From contig NZ_JAUHTR010000014.1 in assembly GCF_030418125.1 (NCBI RefSeq), positions 42,028 to 106,027 on the forward strand: a stretch of DNA of 64,000 nucleotides, given 5' to 3'. The position numbers and the translations under genes are program-made. The notes under the pieces are model-generated. The model did no database searches, was not told the DNA's origin, and saw only the letters and a program-made list of their open reading frames with translations. Origin of the DNA: Fictibacillus fluitans. Its GTDB lineage: Bacteria; Bacillota; Bacilli; Bacillales; Fictibacillaceae. Of the stretch, positions 8,663-16,504 are shown piece after piece (positions within the stretch are counted from its first letter, which is position 1; every line of letters starts with the position of its first letter).

Positions 8663-9631
8663 ATGAAAGCACTGACCTTCCATACATTTGGAGGACCTGA
8701 AGTCCTTCAGTACCAGGACGTTCCCACTCCGGAATTGAAAGCAAATGAAATTTTGGTTGAAATGAAGGCCATTGGACTGAATTTCGCCGATGTTTACCGC
8801 AGAAAAGGAAATTACCACTTAGTCGGAAATCCTCCCTATATTGCAGGCTATGAAGGAGCTGGCGTGGTAAAGCAAACAGGCACCTCCGTTCGGAATGTGA
8901 AAGAAGGCGACCGTGTCGCATTTGCGGATGTTCCATATGCCAATGCGGAATTTGTTGCCGTTCCAGAGGATCACCTTATTCCTCTGCCTGAAGAAATATC
9001 CTTTGAAACGGCTGCTTCCATCCTTTTGCAGGGATTGACGGCGCAGTATTTAACCCGTGACAGTTACAAAGTTGGCAAAGGAACGCTTCTTGCAGCCCAT
9101 GCTGCAGCAGGCGGTGTCGGCCAGCTTTTGATCCAGATTTCGAAAGCGCTTGGAGCAGAAGTCATTGGGCTCACCTCGACAGAAGCAAAAAAGGAAGCGG
9201 CCCTTGCTGCCGGAGCTGATCACGTTTTTCTGTATAGTGAAGACTGGGTCAAAAAAGCAAAACAGGTGTCATCCGGCCAAAAAGGTGTTGATGTTATTTA
9301 TGATTCTGTCGGCAGCACATTGATGGACAGTTTTGAATCGGTGAGAACCGGTGGTACGGTCGTTTTTTACGGTATGGCCGGCGGTGACCCATCCCCGGTT
9401 GATCCCCGTATGCTGATGGACACCTCGAAAACATTAACCGGAGGAGATCTTTGGAATGTCATCACCTCCCATGAGGAGCGTGTTTCAAGATCACGGGAGC
9501 TTTTTGATTTAATCCTTTCCGGCGCTGTGAAAGTGCCCGAAATGACAAGTTTTCCACTTGAACAGGGCGCAGAAGCTCATCGTTTTTTGGAAAGCAGAAA
9601 AAGCACCGGAAAGATTTTGCTTATTCCTTAA
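8663..9631 (+). CDS. NADPH:quinone oxidoreductase, zinc-type ADH family without zinc
   Basis: Cytosolic medium-chain dehydrogenase/reductase of 322 aa. It opens MKALTFHTFGGPEVL, as quinone oxidoreductases do, and has the Rossmann motif AAAGGVGQLLIQ (about residue 150) for NAD(P)H and YDSVGSTLMDSF downstream. The structural and catalytic zinc ligands of alcohol dehydrogenases are absent, which points to quinone/enone reduction. A weak AGGAG lies before the ATG. It is transcribed alone and ends in a hairpin terminator. Confidence 0.9.
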   Translation: MKALTFHTFGGPEVLQYQDVPTPELKANEILVEMKAIGLNFADVYRRKGNYHLVGNPPYIAGYEGAGVVKQTGTSVRNVKEGDRVAFADVPYANAEFVAVPEDHLIPLPEEISFETAASILLQGLTAQYLTRDSYKVGKGTLLAAHAAAGGVGQLLIQISKALGAEVIGLTSTEAKKEAALAAGADHVFLYSEDWVKKAKQVSSGQKGVDVIYDSVGSTLMDSFESVRTGGTVVFYGMAGGDPSPVDPRMLMDTSKTLTGGDLWNVITSHEERVSRSRELFDLILSGAVKVPEMTSFPLEQGAEAHRFLESRKSTGKILLIP

Positions 9632-9635
9632 TTGT

Positions 9636-9672
9636 AAAAACGGATGGACCGCTCCGGATCCATCCGTTTTTC
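9636..9672. terminator. bidirectional terminator
   Basis: Stem AAAACGGATGGA/TCCATCCGTTTT (9637-9670) at a convergent gene junction. Confidence 0.82.
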
Positions 9673-9674
9673 TA

Positions 9675-10139
9675 TTAATTCATTAATAATCGCAACGCCT
9701 TTAACCGCTCATTCGTCATGGTTAGCAAAAGCTGATTGTTCAGTGTTTCCGCCATCTTGTAGGTTAGGTTTAAAAAAGCTTCCAGCCCTGCCTTGTACCC
9801 TTTATGAAAGGCGAGCTCATCGCACTTTTTCTCGGAATACAAATCGATGTTCCCCTCTGTTACCGGAAATTGCGCATGGCCGATTTCATGCCAGATAATC
9901 GCTTCTTTCATTTCCTGATCTTCGCAGAAAAACGCATAATCATATACGACAATGAACCGGTCAAACGCCGGATCCAATGAATGATAGCATAAAGTTAATA
10001 TTCGGTTGTCAATATTCCAAAGCTGCAGCCAATCTTCCTTTTCAAGGCCAAAGGTTCTCATAATTTCCTGCTTGTTTTCTATGATGGCAATCCGCTCATG
10101 ATAGATTTCCTGATTCAGCACCTCGCCCAAACAGATCAT
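9675..10139 (-). CDS. hypothetical protein with HEIGH zinc-metallopeptidase-like motif
   Basis: I do not recognise this 154-aa cytosolic protein as a named family. It has IIWHEIGHAQFP near residue 83, an HExxH zinc-site motif at the end of a hydrophobic helix. About 25 residues later KKCDELAFHKGYKAG could supply the third (acidic) ligand, as in gluzincin-type or ImmA/IrrE-like peptidases. No signal peptide or membrane segment is seen. The ATG at 10139 follows GGGAAGGGGAA. It stands alone between a quinone oxidoreductase gene and a Ser/Cys-rich protein gene. The peptidase reading is an inference from two short motifs. Confidence 0.7.
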   Translation of the reverse strand: MICLGEVLNQEIYHERIAIIENKQEIMRTFGLEKEDWLQLWNIDNRILTLCYHSLDPAFDRFIVVYDYAFFCEDQEMKEAIIWHEIGHAQFPVTEGNIDLYSEKKCDELAFHKGYKAGLEAFLNLTYKMAETLNNQLLLTMTNERLKALRLLMN

Positions 10140-10311
10140 CAGAATTCCCCTTCCCTTGCCTCGTCTGATTTTTTTACTATAATATGTTGGCGGGTGTCAT
10201 TCTATTCACTATCAAAGTGCTTTCATTAGCCTTTTTTTCTCCCAACAGGATACTTGTCCCTATCTATCAGACAAGAAGGTGAATATAGTATCTCAAAGGG
10301 GTGAAAATAAT

Positions 10312-10893
10312 ATGTCAAGAAGAAGAAACCGACGCCGGTCTTCATCAAGCAGCAGTAGCAGTTCAAAAACCGCCTACTTCACGTTTGATATTGAATCATC
10401 ATCAAGCAGTTCCTGGACTTCCAGCAGCTCGAAAAGGTCTAACCGCCGATCAAGGCGTCCTGAGTATCCGGTAGCTGGCGCTCAGAACCAGCGAAACCGC
10501 GGAGTCAATGTGATCCAAAACTGTAATTGCGGTGGTTCACAAAACTCCAACCAGAATCCAGTGATGGGTGCGATGGACAACAATGGCTCTAACCAGCGGC
10601 CAATGCAGATTACTCAAAACTGCAATTGTGGACAACCTTCCAATGTAAGCCCGGAACAGACCCAGCGGCCGAGCTGCAGACGTTTCTGTGAGAACGTTTG
10701 CCGTTCGTTGTATGGCAAAGGCAGACAAAAATGCATTCAGGACTGTCTCGCCTGCAGAGGAAACCAGGGAAACACCATGGGGACTATGGATTACAATGAT
10801 GATTGCGATTGGAGAACTCCAGGCCCCAGAGGCGATGTAATGGGTGTTCAAAGCGATATGAATGACGGCCATTACTGGGACTCTGATTATTAA
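10312..10893 (+). CDS. Ser/Arg- and Cys-rich protein, possible spore coat protein
   Basis: A 193-aa low-complexity protein that I do not recognise. It begins with an Arg-rich stretch (MSRRRNRRR), then nine Ser in a row, more Ser clusters and an Arg/Ser segment up to about residue 50. Two copies of QNCNCG follow (about 75 and 105). A Cys-rich segment (SCRRFCENVCRS...CIQDCLAC, about 123-148) precedes an acidic C-terminus. The start is the ATG at 10312, after AAGGGGTG. Composition resembles spore coat proteins, and the Ser tracts resemble those of the CotG-like protein in this window. This makes it a possible CotH substrate and disulfide-crosslinked coat component. No convincing sigma-K promoter was found. 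Confidence 0.75.
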   Translation: MSRRRNRRRSSSSSSSSSKTAYFTFDIESSSSSSWTSSSSKRSNRRSRRPEYPVAGAQNQRNRGVNVIQNCNCGGSQNSNQNPVMGAMDNNGSNQRPMQITQNCNCGQPSNVSPEQTQRPSCRRFCENVCRSLYGKGRQKCIQDCLACRGNQGNTMGTMDYNDDCDWRTPGPRGDVMGVQSDMNDGHYWDSDY

Positions 10894-10905
10894 TTGAATC
10901 AACAC

Positions 10906-10943
10906 AAAAATCCCTCTGTCTTTTAAAGGCAGCGGGATTTTTT
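10906..10943 (+). terminator. terminator of the Ser/Cys-rich gene
   Basis: Stem AAAAATCCC-CTG / CAG-GGGATTTTT with one mismatch between the two blocks, followed by a T-run. Confidence 0.8.
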
Positions 10944-11008
10944 AAAAGGATATTTTCTATCATCCGCGGGCATTCTTTTGTTATAACAAAATGGAGGTGG
11001 ATACATAA

Positions 11009-11155
11009 ATGAGAGCATTTGACCTGGCGCACCTGACAAATGAACAAAAAGCAAAATTGGATGCCATGGAGAAAGAATTGAATGTGGTCCTGATTGCCTG
11101 GGATCAAGCGGAACAAAAGGGGAATTCCCAGGAACAAATGAATTATGATATTTAA
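11009..11155 (+). CDS. small hypothetical protein (48 aa)
   Basis: Short reading frame MRAFDLAHLTNEQKAKLDAM... ending DI, with ATG at 11009 following GGAGGTGG. The protein is mostly helical and charged, with no Cys, signal peptide or membrane segment. The good ribosome site, placement after a terminator and sensible composition argue that it is translated. The DUF-like pattern (LTNEQKAKL) is seen in small Bacillus proteins, but I cannot name a family. Confidence 0.6.
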   Translation: MRAFDLAHLTNEQKAKLDAMEKELNVVLIAWDQAEQKGNSQEQMNYDI

Positions 11156-11186
11156 TCAAAAAAATGGATAGTCCAATAAGTCTGTC

Positions 11187-11376
11187 TTTGAAGCTCTTGA
11201 AAGCGTTACTTTCCGTTCCATGATGCTCGCTTTTACCGGCGCGAGCGCCTACTTTCGCAGGGCGTGCGCTGAGCCCCACCGGCGCAAGCGCCTGTGTACC
11301 GGCGTAAACGCCTACCTTGTCTCACCTGTCACGCTTCCCCTGCAGGAGTCTCGCACCCTCCACTCCAAGTAACTAT
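11187..11376. repeat. GC-rich dispersed intergenic repeat element (degenerate)
   Basis: About 190 bp of non-coding DNA clearly richer in GC than its surroundings. It holds three near-identical 15-bp units, CCGGCG-CGA/CAA/TAA-[GA]CGCCT, at 11236, 11279 and 11299, each able to fold back on itself. The right part (CTGCAGGAGTCTCGCACC at 11341-11358, then CCTCCACTCCAAGTAACT) resembles an intergenic repeat found in many Bacillaceae genomes. That family membership is from memory, not from a search. Confidence 0.6.
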
Positions 11377-11407
11377 CAGTGAAGATGATGACGACACTCG
11401 ACTATGC

Positions 11408-11456
11408 AAAAAAAGAGCTACCAGAAGTCAATTTACTCTCTGGATGGCTCTTTTTT
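11408..11456. terminator. bidirectional terminator
   Basis: AAAAAAAGAGC-TA-CCAGA pairs with TCTGG-AT-GGCTCTTTTTT. It ends the minus-strand arsR unit. Confidence 0.8.
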
Positions 11457-11518
11457 AACAAGAAAAAACCACTGTTTGTACGTTTAATCCTTTGAACGAT
11501 GCAAACAAAAAATTTTCT

Positions 11519-11824
11519 TTAAAAATCGCACGTACTTTCAACCGTGTGAATCAATTCCTTTAATAAGCCGATCGACGGCTCCAGAGCAAGGGAATAAAAC
11601 CGCTGTGTTCCTTTTTGTTCGATGGTTACCAGCTGTGTGTCCCTCAGAATTTTCAAGTGATGAGAAATGGCTGGCCTTGAGAGCGTGGAATGCTCAGTAA
11701 TTTCATTGACGGTTAAATGGTCTTCCTCCGCCAGCAATAATATAATATCCTGTCTTGCCGGATCACTTAATGCCTGCAAGAGCGGAATACAGGAACGAAA
11801 GACCTCAATCGCTTGCTGTCCCAT
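11519..11824 (-). CDS. ArsR family winged-helix regulator
   Basis: A 101-aa metalloregulator-type repressor. It contains LLQALSDPARQDIILLLAE followed by the recognition helix region HSTLSRPAISHHLKILRD and a wing, the standard ArsR/SmtB fold. The typical metal-binding ELCVCDL box is missing and only one Cys occurs besides the C-terminal one. It therefore probably senses something other than arsenic. The ATG follows GAGGGGGAGG. It lies 73 bp downstream of an SDR gene on the same strand, but has its own A/T-rich promoter region with an inverted repeat. Confidence 0.88.
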   Translation of the reverse strand: MGQQAIEVFRSCIPLLQALSDPARQDIILLLAEEDHLTVNEITEHSTLSRPAISHHLKILRDTQLVTIEQKGTQRFYSLALEPSIGLLKELIHTVESTCDF

Positions 11825-11851
11825 AGTCCTCCCCCTCTGCTAAAATGGTTT

Positions 11852-11882
11852 TCATACATAAAATTATATTATAGAAGTATGA
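11852..11882. promoter_or_regulatory. candidate ArsR operator (TCATAC-N19-GTATGA)
   Basis: Inverted repeat in the gap between the SDR and arsR genes, with TATAAT-like sequence on the minus strand between the arms. Position suggests autoregulation of arsR. Confidence 0.5.
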
Positions 11883-11897
11883 TGGGTTGTTCAAGAA

Positions 11898-12680
11898 TTA
11901 TCGCGTTTTCTCTTGCACGCTCCGTACCGTAGCTGTTACCCATTTTCTTGGAACAAACCGGCTGGACTGGGCCAGCATCTTGTTTTTCATTCCTGGAATA
12001 ACGACCGATTTTCCATCCATCAGCCCTTCGTATCCCAGCTTTGCCACTTTTTCCGCATCCATTACCCCGCTTTTGAACAGCTTGGAATCGCCCAGGTTTG
12101 CACGAGATTCAAATCCGGTTTTTGTAGGACCTGGACAAAGTGCAGTAACCGTTACACCGCTTCCCTTTAATTCATTCTCAAGTGCCTCGGAAAAGGATAA
12201 AACATATGCCTTTGTTGCATAGTAGACCGCCATCAATGGACCAGGCTGGAACGCCGCGGTTGAAGCCACATTTAGAATTTTACCTTTGTTCTTGCTTTTC
12301 ATTTCCGGCAAAAATACCTTGCTCAAAGCAGTCAATGCTTTTATGTTAATATCGATCATCGACATTTCATCCTCCAGATTGGTTTCTGAGAACTCACCAT
12401 ATAAGCCATATCCTGCATTGTTTACTAAAACATCTATGAAGATGTCATGCGCATGCAGTTCTTGATATAAGGAAGCGGCATTTTGCCAATTGCTTAAATC
12501 CACACTCTTCACCAGGCAATTGATCCCGAATTGGCCTTCTAGTTCAACGGCCAGCGCTTTCAGCTTCTCCTCGCTTCTGGCTGCCAGAACAAGATCATAC
12601 CGGCCTCTTGCGAATTGTTTGGCCAGCTCAAGGCCGATCCCCGATGATGCCCCTGTGATCAAAACTCTATGCTTATTCAT
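11898..12680 (-). CDS. short-chain dehydrogenase/reductase (SDR)
   Basis: NAD(P)-dependent oxidoreductase of 260 aa. It has the cofactor motif TGASSGIG at residue 9, NNAGYG at about 88, the catalytic Ser in LNVASTAAF, and the catalytic YYATKAYV (YxxxK) at about 155. The C-terminal part (RFVPRKWVTATVR) matches the YqjQ/DltE-like branch of the family. The start follows CGGAGG. A perfect 14-bp palindrome lies 26 bp upstream of the start, so expression is probably under a dedicated repressor. The substrate is unknown. Confidence 0.9.
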   Translation of the reverse strand: MNKHRVLITGASSGIGLELAKQFARGRYDLVLAARSEEKLKALAVELEGQFGINCLVKSVDLSNWQNAASLYQELHAHDIFIDVLVNNAGYGLYGEFSETNLEDEMSMIDINIKALTALSKVFLPEMKSKNKGKILNVASTAAFQPGPLMAVYYATKAYVLSFSEALENELKGSGVTVTALCPGPTKTGFESRANLGDSKLFKSGVMDAEKVAKLGYEGLMDGKSVVIPGMKNKMLAQSSRFVPRKWVTATVRSVQEKTR

Positions 12681-12706
12681 TTTTATACCTCCGAAATGTT
12701 TATTGT

Positions 12707-12720
12707 TTTAAACGTTTAAA
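12707..12720. promoter_or_regulatory. perfect palindrome TTTAAACGTTTAAA upstream of SDR gene
   Basis: Fourteen-base perfect palindrome, extendable by one base on each side with one interruption, placed in the expected promoter/operator position. The protein that binds it is not identified; TetR- or LacI-type factors use such sites. Confidence 0.55.
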
Positions 12721-12771
12721 CTTATAAACGGATTGTAAATAATAAATGATGAACTGTCAAGCAGTAGGCAA

Positions 12772-12803
12772 CAAAAAAAGCGCTGCAAGTATGCTGCGCT
12801 TAT
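12772..12803 (-). terminator. terminator of the polysaccharide deacetylase gene
   Basis: Stem AAGCGCAGC/GCAGCGCTT with single-base bulges on the minus strand, followed by TTTTTTT. It overlaps the stop codon. Confidence 0.75.
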
Positions 12804-13786
12804 GAGGCTGCCTTGGAAACCCGGAACGTGACAGGCTTCATGGTTTTTTCAATTCTTTTCATAGTATATCCGTTGCTCTTTAGATAATCCAGCAGTCTGG
12901 GAAGACTTTCGAGCGTTTCTTGCCGTTCATGCATCAGAATAACAATCGGCTCCGAACGGCTTCCCATCTTTTTTAATTGGCTGATTGAATTTGCCACATA
13001 TTGCGGACTTCGATAGGACCAGTCCATGCTATCAATCGTCCAGTCCCAGAGCTCATAGCCTTTTTCTTTGACCGCCCGCTGGTATTCCGGCTTCATGTAT
13101 GGAGCGCTTCCGTATGGCGTTCGGATCAGTGCTGTTCGTTTACCGGTAATTTTTTGCAGTGCCCGGTTGGCTTGATCCATTTCCTGAACAACGGTTTCCT
13201 TTGAACGATAAATCTTTTTGGCATCATGGGAAACACCATGGAGCCCCAGACTGTGTCCTTCCCTGTCCATCCGTTTCACTTGATCCTGAAAACGCAGCAT
13301 ATTGGGTTCAAGCATAAAGAAGGTTGCTTTGACCTGATACTTATTGAGCACATCCATAATGCCGTCAGAAGTCCTTGAAGGACCATCATCAAAGGTCAGA
13401 AAAACGGTTTTCGGCTGGTATTTCGCTGTCGCCGGTTTCGTATGTACTGCCGTTGCGCCAACCGCTTTTTCTTTTGCATTTTTTTCTTTTTCAGGAGCTT
13501 TGCCAGTAGAATTATTTGAGCTTACTTTCTTTTCATGCTCTTTTTGCTGAGCCTTCTTTCCCTGCTGGTGTGCTTCTTTGGAGGCTCTCGCTCCCTTCAC
13601 TTTTGGCTCGTATTTTTCGTTCTTAATCTTCTCGGTGTAATGTTTCTCTTCCGAAGTGGTAGCTTTAGTCTTATTGGCATGCCATGTACCAAATATAAAA
13701 ACGAGACCAATCACAGCCAAAACCAATAGAATTGCAGCTTCTCTTTTTCCTGCATGTTTTCTTGCTTCCCCTATATAACCCTTCAC
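12800..13786 (-). CDS. polysaccharide deacetylase (NodB domain), membrane-anchored
   Basis: Extracytoplasmic carbohydrate esterase family 4 enzyme of 328 aa. An N-terminal anchor helix (about residues 17-36) is followed by a Lys/Glu-rich linker to about 125 and then the NodB domain. The catalytic motifs are visible: TFDDGPS (catalytic base and metal Asp), HGVSHD (two metal His), RTPYGSAPY (motif 3) and ILMHER (motif 5 His). Likely substrates are peptidoglycan GlcNAc/MurNAc or another surface polymer, as for Bacillus YheN-like enzymes. It is monocistronic. Start assigned to the ATG at 13786 after GGTGATGG. Confidence 0.9.
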   Translation of the reverse strand: MKGYIGEARKHAGKREAAILLVLAVIGLVFIFGTWHANKTKATTSEEKHYTEKIKNEKYEPKVKGARASKEAHQQGKKAQQKEHEKKVSSNNSTGKAPEKEKNAKEKAVGATAVHTKPATAKYQPKTVFLTFDDGPSRTSDGIMDVLNKYQVKATFFMLEPNMLRFQDQVKRMDREGHSLGLHGVSHDAKKIYRSKETVVQEMDQANRALQKITGKRTALIRTPYGSAPYMKPEYQRAVKEKGYELWDWTIDSMDWSYRSPQYVANSISQLKKMGSRSEPIVILMHERQETLESLPRLLDYLKSNGYTMKRIEKTMKPVTFRVSKAAS

Positions 13787-13913
13787 CGTACCATCACCTT
13801 ATCTTTACAATATACCCTCCAAGTATAACGGATTTATTGTAAAAAAAGGGAATAAATTAGGAAATTTTATGAAAAAATTACGAATTTTGTAGACAACCTT
13901 TGGTTCCCTTGCA

Positions 13914-14180
13914 TTACTCTTGCTTATCTGGCGGCAAAAAGGAAAGCACCTCTTTTACGATGGCATTAATCTTGTCATCAATAAAGGCACCTCCATATTT
14001 ATTTTTCGCTTTTTCAATTTCCTCTTGGACCTCTTTTTCAAAATTAATCAGCGGAATGTCATCCTCTGCTTCATTATAGAGATCAATCATGGCTTCAAGC
14101 CCCTCTTGCATACGATCAATAGCATCACTGTAGAGCTTCTTGCTCTTTTTATTCAGCTTCATGTCATCACCTGTTTTCAT
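13914..14180 (-). CDS. mstX: Mistic family protein (MstX homologue)
   Basis: An 88-aa acidic, helical protein. It matches remembered B. subtilis Mistic in its core: AIDRMQEGLEAMIDLYNEA here against AIDRMNEGLDAFIQLYNES, and YGGAFIDDKINAIVKEVLS against YGQEKLNEKLNTIIKQILS. Mistic is a membrane-associating protein made in B. subtilis from the same operon as the K+ channel YugO and linked to biofilm signalling. Here it lies alone, about 12 kb from the yugO-like gene. Two starts are possible (14180, or 14162 giving MKLNKK); both have a close AGGAG/AGGTGA. It lacks most of the first Mistic helix, like other short homologues. Confidence 0.8.
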   Translation of the reverse strand: MKTGDDMKLNKKSKKLYSDAIDRMQEGLEAMIDLYNEAEDDIPLINFEKEVQEEIEKAKNKYGGAFIDDKINAIVKEVLSFLPPDKQE

Positions 14181-14228
14181 TATCTCCTTATTTTCCCGCC
14201 TAAATCCTATTTTATAGACAGGTACCCT

Positions 14229-14257
14229 TACAGATTGTTAACACACGTCATAAATTA
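14229..14257 (+). promoter_or_regulatory. sigma-K promoter of cotD
   Basis: tACa at 14229-14232, a 16-bp spacer, then CATAAATTA at 14249-14257. This matches the sigma-K consensus (AC, 16 bp, CATAnnnTA) at all key bases. It lies about 50 bp upstream of the cotD start, predicting mother-cell expression late in sporulation. Confidence 0.75.
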
Positions 14258-14306
14258 GAGAGTGAAGCAACAGTCAATAATGATGAGAAAAAGGAGAGGT
14301 TGCATT

Positions 14307-14534
14307 ATGTATTACGGCTATGGCTGCCACCGCCCGCAAGTCATTGTTCATCCAGCACAGTGTTGTGTTCAGCAGCATTATTATACGGAAGAGGTAATCC
14401 ATGTTCATCCTGTACAAATTCAGCATGTGAATCACATCTGTTACCAGCATGTTCATGAGTATCCTGTTTCCCAATATGAAACTTGTGAGGTCCATCACCA
14501 GGATATCTCCTGTGGTCCACCTCCTTGCTGCTAA
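14307..14534 (+). CDS. cotD: spore coat protein CotD
   Basis: A 75-aa His/Tyr/Cys-rich inner coat protein. The sequence RPQVIVHPAQCCVQQHYYTE, then IHVHPVQIQHVNH and YQHVHEYP, parallels B. subtilis CotD (VHPTHCC, IPHIHPQHTTNVNH, FQHVHYFP). It ends in CGPPPCC. The start is the ATG at 14307, six bases after GGAGAGG; the longer frame from 14262 is not needed. A sigma-K type promoter precedes it and a strong terminator follows, so it is a single-gene sporulation unit. Confidence 0.9.
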   Translation: MYYGYGCHRPQVIVHPAQCCVQQHYYTEEVIHVHPVQIQHVNHICYQHVHEYPVSQYETCEVHHQDISCGPPPCC

Positions 14535-14546
14535 ACCCGGTTTCAG

Positions 14547-14576
14547 CCTGCATGCTAATGAGCATGCAGGTTTTTT
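14547..14576 (+). terminator. terminator of cotD
   Basis: Perfect ten-base stem CCTGCATGCT/AGCATGCAGG with an AATG loop and six T. Confidence 0.88.
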
Positions 14577-14723
14577 ACATAATTCGGTTTGAAACTCGCT
14601 TCGAGGCATGATATATTGATTTCTGGATTATCAAGCCGTTTATTTTCAATATCATACACATGCAGCCAACCCATATGCGGTTGGTTTCTTTGCTTGAAAT
14701 TTTTTATTTAGGGGGTTTTTTCA

Positions 14724-15569
14724 ATGAACAGCACCGTAAAAGAGTTCACGCTTATAATTATTGGATCCTTTTTTTTCGCACTCGGCGTGAACTGCTTTGC
14801 TATACCGAATGAACTTGGAGAAGGCGGAGTCACCGGTGTCTCCATGATTTTATACTATCTTTTCTCCTGGTCACCCAGTTATACGAACTTTATCATGAAT
14901 GGCATTTTATTAATGATTGGCTACCGACTGCTGAATAAGCGGGTAACAATTTATACCGTATTTTCCATTGTGTTTACTTCTGTGTTTCTTCACCTGACAG
15001 AAGGAGTGGGTTCACCTGTTGAGGATACAATTCTTGGCACCGTTTTTGCCGGAATCTTTATCGGAATTGGTCTCGGCCTGGTCCTTCGTTCAGGTGGAAC
15101 CACAGGGGGTTCAACAATCCTGGCACGGATGGCCAACCAATATTTCGGCTGGAGTATCAGCGGATCCATGCTTGGCATCGACCTGTTGGTGGTCCTGAGC
15201 TCTTATTTTGTCATCGGTGCTCAAAATACAATGTATACGGTGATTTCCATTTATATTTCCACAAAGGTTCTTGATTATATTATTGAAGGTTTCGATACAC
15301 GAAAAGCAGTGACCATTATCTCTCAGCATGCAGAGCAGATTGCCCAAAAAGTGAACCATGATATGGACCGGGGCGTGACGGTTTTTTCTGCCCATGGCAG
15401 CTATACGAAGGAGTCAAAGGAGATTTTGTACGTGGTCATCAATAAGCAGGAACTGTTTGAGCTGAAAAAGATTGTTCAAAAAATGGATGAAAAAGCATTC
15501 GTGGTCGTCCATGATGTCAGAGACGTATTCGGTGAAGGGTTTACGTTCCCCAAAACAGAAGCTTCATAA
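14724..15569 (+). CDS. YitT family membrane protein
   Basis: Integral membrane protein of 281 aa. Five hydrophobic segments in the first 180 residues form the YitT membrane domain (GVNCFAIPNELGEGGVTG near residue 20, RSGGTTGGSTILARM near 120). A soluble C-terminal DUF2179 domain follows (KVNHDMDRGVTVFSAHGSYT at about 210, FVVVHDVRDVFGEGF at the end), which resembles small ligand-binding domains. Function is not known for the family. The ATG follows GGGGG. The gene ends in a terminator shared with the convergent HAD gene. Confidence 0.92.
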   Translation: MNSTVKEFTLIIIGSFFFALGVNCFAIPNELGEGGVTGVSMILYYLFSWSPSYTNFIMNGILLMIGYRLLNKRVTIYTVFSIVFTSVFLHLTEGVGSPVEDTILGTVFAGIFIGIGLGLVLRSGGTTGGSTILARMANQYFGWSISGSMLGIDLLVVLSSYFVIGAQNTMYTVISIYISTKVLDYIIEGFDTRKAVTIISQHAEQIAQKVNHDMDRGVTVFSAHGSYTKESKEILYVVINKQELFELKKIVQKMDEKAFVVVHDVRDVFGEGFTFPKTEAS

Positions 15570-15571
15570 CC

Positions 15572-15624
15572 AAAAAAGGTCTGCCGTTACGCCCAAAAAG
15601 GTTACGCCGGCAGGCCTTTTTATT
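15572..15624. terminator. bidirectional terminator yitT-type / HAD genes
   Basis: AAAAAAGGTCTGCCG pairs with CGGCAGGCCTTTTT around a 20-base loop. Confidence 0.82.
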
Positions 15625-15625
15625 T

Positions 15626-16492
15626 TTATACCAATGCCTGTTTCAGGACAAACTCCCTAATAGCATGAGCCACACCGTGCTCATCGTTCTCAAGTGTAGT
15701 GAAATGACAGATTTCCTTAATTTCAGACAGTGCGTTACCCATGGCAATTGCCGTACCCGATACTTTCATCATTGGCCAATCGTTCATATTGTCACCGATG
15801 GCAACTGTGTTCTCGGGTTGAACGCCGAAATGTTCAGCCATACCCATTATACCGTTGCCTTTGTTGGCTTTTTCATCGTTGATTTCAAGGTTATGTCCGG
15901 CAGAACTCGTAACTGACAATCCTTCAAACTGTTCAGCAAAAAGGGAAACCTCTTCCAGCTTTTTCTCAGAGTAGGAAAACGGAAGGATCTTATTCACGAT
16001 AAGGTCTTCCGTCCATATGGACTGGTACGAATCAATGGAAATCTGGCCGAATTGCTTTAAATATCCTTGAGCCGCATCCCACAGTTCTCCCGCATTTAAC
16101 TCCGGATTTGCTGACTTCGCCATATCAATCTCCACCTGAATCCCTTCCTGACCAAATTCAGGGGTATGGATCCCTTTATTAGTGTGAAGATGGTAAAAAA
16201 CCTGAAGCTCCTCAAGCTTTGATAAAATCGAGGCGGCAGATTCCTTTTCTAGCGGGTGGTGATTCACAACCTCTCCATCGGCATAAAGGACAGCTCCGTT
16301 TGCGCCAATGACCGGGCACTCGACACCGGCTTCCTGAAGAAGATTCAGCACATCTTCCACTGCACGGCCCGTACAAATAGAAACGACATGCCCCAAATCC
16401 TGCGCTTCCTTAATAGCCTCTGCATTTTCCCTGCTGATTGAGCCCTTTTTATTCAACAATGTTCCATCCAAATCAATTGCAATTAACTTCAT
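15626..16492 (-). CDS. Cof-type HAD-IIB phosphatase
   Basis: Cytosolic haloacid-dehalogenase-type phosphatase of 288 aa. Motif I is IDLDGTLL (nucleophile Asp 8), motif II contains the Thr in SICTGRA, and motif IV is AIGDNMNDWPMM. A C2B-type cap lies between about 85 and 190. Such enzymes dephosphorylate sugar phosphates or flavin precursors. The gene starts 12 bp after the deoR-type gene with AAAGGAGG between them, so the two form an operon and the regulator may respond to a sugar phosphate the enzyme removes. Confidence 0.92.
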   Translation of the reverse strand: MKLIAIDLDGTLLNKKGSISRENAEAIKEAQDLGHVVSICTGRAVEDVLNLLQEAGVECPVIGANGAVLYADGEVVNHHPLEKESAASILSKLEELQVFYHLHTNKGIHTPEFGQEGIQVEIDMAKSANPELNAGELWDAAQGYLKQFGQISIDSYQSIWTEDLIVNKILPFSYSEKKLEEVSLFAEQFEGLSVTSSAGHNLEINDEKANKGNGIMGMAEHFGVQPENTVAIGDNMNDWPMMKVSGTAIAMGNALSEIKEICHFTTLENDEHGVAHAIREFVLKQALV

Positions 16493-16504
16493 AACTTCCT
16501 CCTT

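Noticed and set aside
10923..11279. 118-aa minus-strand frame
   Set aside because: Runs through the 48-aa gene and the GC-rich repeat; no ribosome site.
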